Positions 54,290 to 64,000 of a stretch of 64,000 nucleotides of DNA are shown here, piece by piece. Location: the NCBI GenBank assembly GCA_029747015.1, contig JAKOGI010000006.1, forward strand, positions 901,001 to 965,000. Direction: 5' to 3'. Position 1 is the stretch's first letter. Every line of letters starts with the position of its first letter. Origin of the DNA: Carnegiea gigantea. Its lineage: Eukaryota > Streptophyta > Magnoliopsida > Caryophyllales > Cactaceae. A program made the translations under genes and the position numbers. A model generated the notes under the pieces. That model did no database searches. It saw nothing but the letters and a program-made list of their open reading frames with translations, and was not told the DNA's origin.

Positions 54290-56123
54290 AAACTGATCGA
54301 ATTAGTCCCGTTTAATGTGTTCTATAATCAGAACAGTAAGCATGCTTAAATCTTACAATCTGCCTACATGATTAGTTGCTTAATTATCGTTATTATGCAA
54401 GTGAAAAGCATGCTTCTGTGATTAGAGTGCCCAGAAAGTCATCAATTATCAAAAAACCCAATTTTTATTGACAACTGATGATCCAAAATGATACTCGACG
54501 CAATCAAATTCATGCTTGACATGTTATTCATTCTACAAGCATGCTCTAGTTATTTATTCAGACTGAACCATTAGTCAATTTAAAGTAAGCTACAATACGT
54601 GCTTTATGAACCAGGAACATAGTTTGATTAAATTGATTGTGCTAAGTATGAATCAGTAAGGACCACGGCGAAATCGACGCCCAAAATCGAAAGAGATCAT
54701 TGTTTTAAAATTTGTCAGATTATTAGTCCAAAAGCATGATCATAAGACTTAACCCAGACTATTTGACCAACCTCAAAACCCTAACCCTAATCCAACCGCC
54801 AGTGCCTCAGTGGCTGTGATGGCAGTGTGTCTAACGAAACCTTAGTGGTTTTCGAAGAACACTCCACCTCGATCCCAATCAATTTTTGGCAAAGAGTAGA
54901 AAACTCATTTCCCCAGAAACTCGACCTCAACAATGCAAAAGGGGGAAGGGGAAGAAATTTTAGAAAATGGAAAGAGATCCAAGCCATACCCATTAGAACT
55001 ACCACGAAAGGGTGGCGCCTGTCCCTCACGCGCCGACGATGAAGGTTGGTTTTTGCAATCTTCTTTCTCCTAACATTCCTCACCACCGCCGATCTATGCA
55101 ACCTTGAAGAGAAAAATCGTGAAAAACACCATCTCTAGAAGCGTATGAGCCCATGAGTCGTCACCTCAGTGGTGCATTGGGCGCGTGGGTCACTTCCCCA
55201 GGCTCGTCTTCAGCCGATCTACACGATAGTGATATCGGTTCTCCTCAAGCTTATGTGGATCGAGGGTCGTGGGCACCTTTTAGCAGTAGTGGGGCGGCAG
55301 TTGTGCCTCATTTGTGCTTTTTCTGAGACACAATAGCTATGGAGAACCACCGTTGGAAGAAAGTCGAGGGAAAGAACTCAGAGGGGCTCCATTTCTCTTG
55401 GAGTTATGGGTGAGACTTGAGAGGAGTAGAGAGCATTTTGAGGAGAGAAATTGAAGTTGAGAGAGAGGGACAGAGCCCTCACTTCAGGCGTGACAAAGGC
55501 AGAGATTAGGGTTAGAGTAAGTGAGGGGAGTGAGGGTTAGAAAAGACCGAAACCACTCATTTCTACCACGGATTTTGGGACTTAGTAAATGTTTTTGTTT
55601 CAGGCCAGATTATTTTTCGGTCAATTTTGTTTTTAGTTTCTGTTTTGGGCCAATTAACGTAATCATAATCAGTTTTATATGTTGAAAGTGGTTATGAGTT
55701 TTCCCTATATTTTATGTATTTCTATGCTCATATCATTGTTGCTTATGCAATGATTATTTTATATCGTTGTTTATGTAATGATAATATAAGTCTTTGAAGC
55801 ATAATATATGATCATGTCGTATATATCAACAAAATAAAACTTGTATATATGAATTAGTTTCTTATAATACAAGATTGTATAAATGTATTTTACACAACTT
55901 CAAGTTAACATCTTTGTGATAGTCACTAAATTAAAATGTTAATTAGTTTAACGGAATTCTATGGAGTTAACTTGATAATTAAATTAAAGAAGCTCCAAAT
56001 TCATATCCATACGTGATTATGAGTTTAGTGAAATTTTCAAACATATACTATGAACAATGAGGTTCTCTTGATAATTTAATTATTAAACGTTACGTCTAAC
56101 AAATAATATATATACTTTCAGAT
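54290..56123 (+). other. Long leader of the degenerate copia element
   Basis: This 1.8-kb stretch precedes gag. Its middle (54780-55560) is less AT-rich than the rest and has short open frames on both strands (54827-55042 and 54787-55101) without known motifs. It could be leader, captured DNA or a further insertion; I see no element ends. Confidence 0.35.
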
Positions 56124-57000
56124 ATGGAAGCAAAAAATATGATAGGTTGAATACAATTTAATGATAAACTGGATGGTTCAAACTACGACGTCTGTCATCT
56201 GAAGGTCCAGTTCATCTTAAATGACGGTGACATGCTGGACCTCTTGACTTCTTCTATGCCTACTCTGGCAGATAAAGATGACTAAGGCAGAGATATTACT
56301 GCTACTGAGCAGTATCAAGAGAACCTAAAAGCATACTAAATCTGGTTCAAACATGATTGTTGGGCATGCTACACAACACTGTCTTTCATGCAGGATGATT
56401 TCCTGTGTGAGTTTGAATGCTTCTTCACTGCTAAGGACATGTGGGCGTAGCTTAAAATCAGGTTCGGGCAGACATCTGCTACAAAGTTGCATACCTTACA
56501 GCTAAAATGGATGCAGTGCACTATTAACTTTAGTCGTAGTATCTCCAAACACCTTCGAACCATGAGTACCATGGCTCGAGATCTTAAAGCTGCAGGGCAA
56601 GAAGTTTCTGAGGAAGAACAGATCTTTAATGTGATTAGAGCTCTTCCTAATGACAATGAGCATTAAGGTCATTATGACACATAGTTGAAACATTAAGCTC
56701 TTTGAGGCAGTATCAAAGCACCTCAAAATGGAGGAAGAGCGTATGAAGATATATGCACCTCCTAGTGTAACATTTGTTGCCAAAGGGATGGGCCCAAGGG
56801 CAAAAGGCCTTACCGTGGTAAGAAGCCCAAGAAGGGTCCCTATCTTCCTCAGAATTCTCGCTCCAATGATGGTACTGTCAAGAAGCATAAGGGTAAGGGC
56901 AATGGAGCTAAGGATATGACACGTGTGCAGTGCTATAACTGTGGAAAGAAGGACAATTTTACTCGGGATTGTCATGAGCCAGCCAAGGCACCTCTTTCTA
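56124..57000 (+). pseudogene. Gag remnant of the degenerate copia element
   Basis: Reading from an ATG at about 56125 gives copia gag motifs broken by several stops: 'LDGSNYDVCHLKVQFIL', 'FECFFTAKDMWA' and 'VSEEEQIFNVIRALP'. A CCHC zinc knuckle, CYNCGKKDNFTRDC, lies at 56931-56972. Several stops sit where a single C-to-T or G-to-A change would make them, consistent with old methylated TE DNA. Confidence 0.8.
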
Positions 57001-57057
57001 CTAAAACTCCTAAATTATATGTTTATTCTCATGTATTTATTGCGAACTCTCTTTTTT

Positions 57058-58360
57058 AGTGGACTGTAGACACGAGGGCAACAAAGAACATAGTTCAGGA
57101 CAAGGCTGGATTTATGGAATTTCGTTGCTATCCGGTGGGTTCACGGACTTTCCTATTGGGAAACGATAGTGAAGAAGATGTCTTGGAGTAGGAACATATC
57201 AATTCATACTCTGTGGAGGAAACAAGCTGCTCTTCATGACGCCCTATTTGCACCTGGGGTACGATGCTCCATAGTTTCTTATGTTTCTTTAATAAGATTA
57301 CATTTTGATTTTGGATTTCGTTCAGATAGTTTAGATTTGTTCTATTATGGCAATTTGTTTGGCTAAGTGACATTGAAAGGAGATCTCATTGTTTTGGATT
57401 TGATGATTCCTATGATAATATATCTTCTACTTTTGTTTCATATTTTGACTCCAATTGTGAATCTGTTAAGTGGCATACTAGACTTGGCCATGTGGGTCAA
57501 GATAGGACAAGTAAGCTAGCTAAAAAAGGTCTTCTAGATCGACTCACCAGGGTCAAGTTACCTAGGTGTGAGTCATGTCTAGCTGGCAAGACAACAATAA
57601 AGCCTTTGGGTAAAGTGTCGAGAGCATTTAGTCCCTTAGAATTAATCCACTCAGACATTTGAGGACCCATGAAAGTTAAAGCACATCATGGGCCATCTAT
57701 TTCACTATCATTATAGATGATTATTCACGATATGAGTATGTGTACCTACTATGTCATCACTATGAGACACTTGATGTGTTCAAACGCTTTATAACAGAGG
57801 TAGAGACTTAGTTACAACGAAGAGTCAAAATCCTTCGGACTGATCAAGGTCGTGAATATCTCTTTGATATATTCAAAGAGCTCTATGAGGAAAAAGGTAT
57901 ACAAAGACATCTAACAATTTCAGTATTGCAGAACGTAGGAATCGTACATTACTTGATATGATCAGGTCAATAATGGCACATGCAAACCTCCCAATCAGTT
58001 TTTGGGAGGATGCATTGCTCACGGCAACCTACATCCCTAACCGTGTATCAAGTAAGAGTATACCTACCACACCATATGAGTTATGGTTTGGTAAGAAGTC
58101 ATCATTAGACTATTTGCATCCATGGGGTTCGGCTGGCTATGTGCATAACCCAACCCACAAACATGGAAAACTTGGTCTAAGAGCCACGAAAATGGTGTTC
58201 ATTAGATATCCTGCACAATCTAAAGAATATGTGCTGTACAGGGAACACCCTAATGGTGGCATGACAGAAATAGATTCACACAATATCGGTTTTCTCGAAG
58301 ATGAGTTCCCAACTATTGGTAGAATCAAGAAGGATGTCGAACTGTTTGAGTTACAGTAAA
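57058..58360 (+). pseudogene. Protease-integrase remnant of the degenerate copia element
   Basis: The protease motif is 'WTVDTRATKNI' (DTG altered to DTR, at about 57060). Next come 'WHTRLGHVGQ' and 'CESCLAGKTT' (integrase zinc region, 57470-57600), 'HSDI' followed by a stop at the first catalytic Asp region (57650), and then an open frame at 57958-58359 with 'ANLPISFWEDALLTATYIPNR' and 'TPYELWFGKK', the usual integrase C-terminal part. Frame changes separate the pieces. Confidence 0.82.
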
Positions 58361-58779
58361 ACGTTCAACCATCTTTCGGTGAGGGTGAGAATTTGAGCTC
58401 TAACCAAGTCATCGAAGATGGTATGCCTCCCTTACCTAAAAGGAGTGGGGAAGACTTGTCTGCTCAGGAGAATGAGGTTCGTCCTTAATCTCCAATACAT
58501 GAGGAGAGTCAACCTGTGAATGAGGTCCGTCCTAAATCTCTTGTTCCCGAATATACAGTTAGTCCACATGTTCAGGATCCCATCCCACAAAGGAATAGTG
58601 GGAGTGATTCTCCACATGCTTAGGGTCCCACACCTCTTAGAGAAAGGGGGAGGGATGCCTCACCTAGGTAGATAAATAATGAAGGTCTCCGGATCTGAAG
58701 AAGTAAACATGGAAGAATTCCGCGATTATATTTCCAAATCGAAGAGGAAATATTTCTATGCACTCCCTTGGAAGTTGAG

Positions 58780-60342
58780 GAGCCCACCTCTTATTAAGAG
58801 GCGATTGACTCACCAAACCACAAAGAGTGGATGGACGCTATGAGGGATGAGATGGACTCGATGGCGAGAAATAAGGTTTGAGAACTTGTTAATCTTCCAT
58901 CCCAATGTAAGTCTATCGGAAACAAATGGGTTTTCAAGATAAAACATTGTGCTGATGGTTCGATCGATAAATTCAAAGCCCATTTAGTGGCAAAAGGGTT
59001 TACACAAATTGAGAATGTAGACTATGAAGAGATATTTTCTCCTGTGGTGAGATTTGCCTCTATTTGTCTACTCCTAGCACTGGTTGTCCATTTAAACTTA
59101 GAGTTGTTTCAAATAGGCGTAAAGACTGCTTTCCTCAATATTAGCCTTGAGAAAGAGACTATATGGATCAACCCATTAGTTTTATATCAAAGGGACAAGA
59201 GGATAAGGTATGTCGTCTTAAAAGGTCCATACATGGTCTTAAGCTATCTTCCAGATCTTGGTATTTAAGATTCCATGAAACTATAACTTCGTTTGGCTTA
59301 TCCATGGTTTCAGAAGACTACTATGTGTGTGTCAAAAGATCAATCAGGGGATTATGTTTCTTGCCCTATATGTTGATGACATACTACTGGTTGGGTATAA
59401 GTTGGAAATGATCAAAGCCACTAAAAAGTAGATATCCTCTATCTTTAAGATGAAGGACATGGATGAAGCCAGGTATGTCCTAGGCATAGAAATAATCAGA
59501 ACTCGACCTAAGAAACACTTAGGTATGTGCCAGGAAGCATATATTAAGAAAGTCTTAAAACGATTTCGTATGCATTATTGCAAACCCGTAGACGCTTCAA
59601 TTAAGAAGGGTTTAACTTTGAACCTTGGCCAATACCCAAAAATAGACAAGGAAAAGGAGACAATGAGCAATGCCCCTTACACTAATGCCGTAGGAAGTTT
59701 AATGTATGTCATGTTCTGTACACGGCCTGACATTTGCTTTACGACTGATTTGGTAGGTCGTTACCATAGCAACTTAGGATTTGCTCATTGGCAAGCCGTT
59801 AAGAGAATCATGCGCTACCTTCGTGGTACAACTGACTTGGTTCTATGCTGTCAAGGTAGGAACCTTAAGTTGAGAGGATACTCAGATGCTAATTGGGGTG
59901 GTGACCCGAACGAGCCTAGGTCAGCCTCAGGCTATGTTTTCATCTTGGATGGGGGAGCCATATTATGGTGCAGTAAGAAGCAAGACTGCATAGTTCTATC
60001 ACTATGGAGGCAGAGTATATCGCATGTAGCCTAGCCATGTAGGAGGCAATATGGCTTAGGAGTTTCCTCTAGGATCTTAACCTCACTCCTAGAGTTGATG
60101 ATCCTGTTGAGATGTTATGTGACAACACAGCTGCCATCCAGTTCGCTAAAGATCCAAAGTTCCATCGGAAGACCAAGCACATCAAGAGGCGTTATCATTT
60201 CGTGCGAAACGCCATAAAGACAAAGGAAGTTGCCATCAAGTATATATCTACTAGCAAGATGATTGATGATACGTTAACTAAGTCGATTCCTACAGATGCT
60301 TTTAAAGCATATTCGTTGAGTTTAGGACTTTATAGAGTTTAG
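58780..60342 (+). pseudogene. RT-RNase H remnant of the degenerate copia element
   Basis: RT begins near 58790. 'AKGFTQIENVDYEEIFSPVV' is in an open frame at 58987-59268. The catalytic YVDD is encoded at 59369-59380 but out of phase with the neighbouring open frame. 'VLGIEIIRTR', 'AVGSLMYVMFCTRPDI' and RNase H motifs 'GYSDANWGGDP' and 'LCDNTAAIQFAKD' follow in frames at 59450-60034 and 60112-60342. A stop or shift at about 60030 breaks the RNase H core ('MEAEYIA' region). Confidence 0.88.
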
Positions 60343-60689
60343 TTTTTGGATGAAATCTTGTTATGTATGACAAATACGTTCTTCTTGTAATGAGCATTTA
60401 TGAAATAAAGATTCAAGGTTCTTTCTCTAAATGCTTTATGAATTATTTGTTAGACATGTTGAACTGTCACATGTTTCTAATTGGTCAAGTCACACAGGCA
60501 ATCGCTCTGATACTTGAGTAGCGGATAAGATGAAACTGAATCATATCGGCACTAGGTTTAATATGTTGATGTTGCTACTTTAATATGTTTCTACTTTAAT
60601 ATGTTTCTTAAGGGCCACGATGTATATGGCTCGACAAGAACATGTTAGGACATCGATTAAGCTAAGATGCAATATCATGAGTGTTTAAG

Positions 60690-60907
60690 GAAAAGAAGGC
60701 TTGGGGGGTTAGTCATACACACACATAGACACAGAAGTCTCATACTCTCCTATTCCTCTCTCACGGCTGCCGTACCAGTACTAGTGGGTTTCGGGTCTAG
60801 GATGTGAAAACTCTAAGGCGACTCTAGTAGCCGCATAGCATTACTACTGATGTGAGCCATTCCCAATAGTCAATTCTGCAATCCGGGTTAGTCCTATTTG
60901 TTTAACA
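60690..60907 (+). repeat. 3' LTR of the degenerate copia element (right part)
   Basis: It aligns with 54060-54274 and ends TTTAACA directly before the AACTC duplication. The left (U3) part expected before 60690 does not match the 5' LTR, so this LTR is truncated or rearranged. Confidence 0.75.
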
Positions 60908-60912
60908 AACTC

Positions 60913-61991
60913 AAATAAAATTTCAACCCAAAAATTAAATGGTAATAGGTAGATTAACTTACAAGTTTATTTACATACTAAGCTCTTTAATTTTATCAAT
61001 GTGGGTCAAAGTTCAGTTCACAATTCCAGTACGCCCCTTCACGTGTAGGCTATTAACAAGGCCCAAAAACGTGTACACAATTTTAATCAAACGGGAACGG
61101 TGGCAAATTAAGATCAAACAATCCCTCTGATGCTATATTAAATTTTATATAAATAGGGTCATAAACAAACGAGTCATGCATAGAAATTTAAATGAAGTTC
61201 CAACCTTAAATCAAATAATAATGAGTAAAGTAACTCAAAAGTTTATATACGTACTCAAAGCCTTTAATTTTATAAGTAATTGGACAAATATTATTTTTAC
61301 AACTGTAAACAAAATTAAAACAAAAATAAAATTCATCCATCCGAAACAAACAATGGATGTTGCTTTTAGATATGGGGGAGCAAGGTTCTCATGTACCCTG
61401 AAACCGGTCAAACGGTTTCGGATTCAGTTCTTACAAAAAAGGAACCGGTCCAATTAGTTCCGGTTCGGTTCTCAAAAAAATATCGGGAATCGGAACCTAG
61501 AACCGCTTTAGAGGGAAGAAAATTAATATTTTTTTGATTTTTTACTACCTTTTCTTTAGTTTCTCAACTCTTTTTCTATTTGATTTTTTTCTCTATAAAA
61601 ATCACTCTTTAAATGGTGATCTTAACACAACATTAGTTAATTTTTTAATACTAAGAGAATAATGAATCATTATATTTGTCAAGTAATCTTTATTCTTAAA
61701 GTAAGAAAATGGGTAATCCCTTCAAAATGAAGGAAATAAGAATCCCTAGCTTCTGATGCTCTCCCGCCTAAAGTCCTAACAATATACAAATTCGAAATTG
61801 AGATTTCCCACATCAACCACCGGGGGAACGGGGGGACCCACACCTTAGCAACTGCCACATCCCAAATTTGTGGAACTGCTCAAGCCCATTACTCCCCCAC
61901 CTGCACATCTCCACATCTGAGGAACTGCTCACATCCACACCTACCTCTAACTTCACACGAAAACACAACCAGAAAGAAAACACCCACGCTG
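60913..61991. other. Intergenic DNA with local duplication arm
   Basis: Positions 61137-61283 are a diverged copy of the sequence formed by joining 53924-53976 to 60913-60999. A block at 61390-61510 has 'ggaaccggtccaa'-type motifs like those in hAT-related repeats. No gene was recognised. Confidence 0.45.
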
Positions 61992-62272
61992 CCTCCAATC
62001 TCTGAAGACCACAGCAGTGCAGATTTCTCGGACAGTGAGTTTCTCATCCCAAATTGCAACTTTTTCTTTTTTCATTCGGTTGTTTTCTTCTTCTTCTAAT
62101 GACATCTTCATTGTCTTTGATACATTCATGCCCCCCTCCAATCTCTAAAGACCACAACATAGCAGATTTCTCAAACAGTGAGCTCCACATACCAAATTGC
62201 ACCTTTTCTTTTTTTATTCTGTTGTTTTCTTCTTCTTCTAATGACATCTTCATTGACGTTGATACATTCATG
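61992..62272. repeat. Tandem duplication, about 143-bp unit
   Basis: Two adjacent copies (61992-62134 and 62135-62272) share 'cctccaatctctgaagacca', 'gcagatttctcggacagtga', 'ttgttttcttcttcttctaa' and 'tgacatcttcattg'. Short frames on both strands derive from the duplication. Confidence 0.85.
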
Positions 62273-62760
62273 TTGTGCACATCTACTTGCCAATGCAGAT
62301 TGAGACCATTACCAGAGAGACCACATTCATTGCACATTCAATTCCGGGTACAAAATTCCAATGCAGACATGCCTACTAAAAAATTTACCTTTCAAATTTA
62401 TTCTGTGGTTTTCTTTTAGATTTATTCTGTTGTTTTCTTCTATGTGAAATCAGATTTGGCAGAAGATCACTTCCAGGTATCTACTGATATGAGGCAAACT
62501 ATTACATTACACAGCATTTCAATAATAAAGACTGACTATCAAATACGAAGACCATAATTAATTCATTCTGATTTTTTTTTAGGTTCGCTAGAAGATTCTG
62601 CACATTCAACTCCAGGTACATAATACCCTCCCCCTTCTCGCCTTCCTACCAAAACATTTGAACACATTAATTTGCTACAACTTGATAATATGAAGACCAA
62701 AACATGAAGTTAACATAGTTGACTTTGAAATTAAGGACTGCAGAAGAGGGGGAGAGAGAG

Positions 62761-62880
62761 ACCTAAATTGACCACAACGTTGAGCGGAATATATATGTGG
62801 ACTTATATGTGGACTTCAAGAAAAGACCTAGATTGACCTCAACGTTGAGCTGAATATATATGTGGACTTATATGTGGACT
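62761..62880. repeat. Tandem duplication, about 55-bp unit
   Basis: Units at 62761-62816 and 62826-62880 share 'gacctcaacgttgagctgaa' and 'tatatatgtggacttatatg' with a few differences. Confidence 0.85.
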
Positions 62881-63085
62881 AAAAGATTGCAGTCACCATG
62901 GCGCTGGCATGCAAACTGAACATATATGCAAACAAAAACATTACCAAACTTAAATTTTCAAAAAGGAGGCAAACAGCCTTCAGCTGAATATCAATGCAAA
63001 CAAAACATATGTGGACTTAAAGATTGCAGTCACCATGACCCTGAGATGCAAACTGAACATATATGCAAACTAAAAAATTACCAAT
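62881..63085. repeat. Direct repeat pair, about 67 bp
   Basis: 62881-62948 and 63018-63085 share 'aaagattgcagtcaccatg', 'atgcaaactgaacatatatg' and 'attaccaa'. Confidence 0.8.
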
Positions 63086-63100
63086 TACATATTTTTAAAT

Positions 63101-64000
63101 TGCTTCAGAACTAAGCAATGCCTCTTAGGGCATTGAATTAAAAAATCAAAAAGAATGGCAACAACCTTCAAGCATAATATATGCGCATGAACATATTACA
63201 AACCAAATTTTAGCGAGTGAGACAAAAAGCTAATTTGACAAATAAAAGAAAGCTCAGAATGCAAACTACAAGAAATGCAATCACCTCTGAGGGCCTGGGA
63301 AGTTCAAATCAAGCAGATTAGCCAGCCAGCTAATTAGGAAAAGACCTAGACTTCCTCAGTTGGGCATTACAACACATACACCAAAACATACTCCACATTT
63401 ATTAGCACATGAACCACAAAAATGAAATGATCTAAACTTCAAGTACTTAAGACAACACTCCCACACCACAGTTGATATAATTCGAATATAGGAACACAGC
63501 AATCCATGTACGTATGTCACTATGGCACATAGCGTAACACTTACAGCATAGTAGTAACTGAAACAGCTACGCAGGATTAACAGCAATAAATACCATATGA
63601 ATTTAAGGCAGTGGCATGAGATGAAACCCTAGGCCATTGAGACATGCCTCTTTAGACACTCCTACCCTCTAATCTTTAAAAAGGGCATCGAAGGTTGCTA
63701 AAATGAAATTACCAAACTGTGAAAATGCATTAACAGTGCACAGTACATATTTCTATAATGCTTCAGAACTAAGCAATACCTGTCACAGCTCTGAATTAAA
63801 AAATCAAAAAGCATAGCAACAACCTTCAGCTTACTATATGTGAATGAACATATTACAAACCAATTGTTAGCGAGTGAGATAAAGAGCTAATTTCACAAAC
63901 AAAAGACAGCTCAGAAGCAAACAACAAGAAATGGAATCACCTCTAAGGGCCTAGGAAGTTTAAATCAAACAGATTAGCAAGCCAAATGATGGGGAAAATG
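63101..64000. repeat. Direct repeat pair, about 240 bp, offset about 658 bp
   Basis: 63101-63345 and 63759-64000 align throughout: 'tgcttcagaactaagcaat', 'gaattaaaaaatcaaaaag', 'gaacatattacaaaccaa', 'ttagcgagtgaga' and 'aatcacctctgagggcct'. The second copy runs to the window edge. The spacer between them (63346-63758) has no recognised gene. Confidence 0.85.

Larger units (their letters stand above)
53977..60907 (+). mobile_element. Degenerate Ty1/copia retrotransposon
   Basis: A 6.9-kb element on the plus strand, bounded by an identical 5-bp duplication AACTC (53972-53976 and 60908-60912). The 5' LTR (53977-54274), a tRNA-Met primer site (54276-54289), gag, protease, integrase, RT and RNase H remnants, and a 3' LTR part ending TTTAACA at 60907 occur in copia order. 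Every domain carries stops or frameshifts, so it is an old inactive copy. The leader between primer site and gag (54290-56120) is unusually long and contains sequence I do not recognise. Confidence 0.88.

Noticed and set aside
54787..55101. 104-codon minus-strand frame in the copia leader
   Set aside because: No start context, motif or homology is visible; the frame on the other strand is equally open.

Overview
The window is nuclear DNA of a flowering plant, probably a eudicot. It is AT-rich, carries two plant-specific protein genes (one with 14 exons and GT-AG introns) and a eukaryotic tRNA, and most of the rest is plant transposable elements at several levels of nesting. There are no prokaryotic signals. 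The species cannot be named from the sequence.

Host genes are few. A single-exon EDGP/basic-7S-globulin/TAXI-type aspartic-protease-like gene lies at 7715-9043 (+). A tRNA-Ala(CGC) lies at 10458-10530 (+). A serine carboxypeptidase-like (SCPL) gene runs from 37150 to 44752 (+); I could place all 14 exons with an unbroken frame of 455 codons and an intact Ser-Asp-His triad. Its 2.8-kb second intron has collected a MITE, a Stowaway-like fragment and a tRNA-derived SINE with target-site duplications (TSDs).

The mobile DNA, left to right: a reverse-strand Ty3/gypsy piece with a 1.3-kb LTR and a tRNA-Asp-type primer site (1-2407); a possible solo copia LTR (3749-4832); a MITE (5545-5864). Then comes a nest at 11427-34118. 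Its shell is a Ty3/gypsy-type element with two 705-bp LTRs and gag-like remnants but no recognisable RT or integrase. Inside the shell are a 2.6-kb CACTA element (15796-18436), an 10.9-kb Sirevirus-type Ty1/copia element on the minus strand with a perfect TSD and about 99% identical LTRs (19541-30483), and a 1.7-kb hAT element (30985-32672). The copia element carries gag, pol in three frames, and an extra 622-codon ORF between pol and the 3' LTR.

To the right of the SCPL gene there is a MITE (45277-45582); a 1.1-kb hAT element with an exact 8-bp TSD that holds the first coding exon of a nascent polypeptide-associated complex alpha (NACA)-like gene (45613-46713); two related LTRs in inverted orientation (46715-47868 and 48519-49697); a hAT inside a hAT-like element (51035-53225); and a heavily mutated Ty1/copia element bounded by an AACTC TSD (53977-60907). 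That copia element sits in one arm of an older local duplication. The last 2 kb hold several layers of direct repeats and no recognised gene.

The host genes show no operon-like link to each other. The clearest biology is the insertion history that can be read from the nesting, the extra ORF of the young Sirevirus-type element, and the gene-fragment capture by the hAT element.
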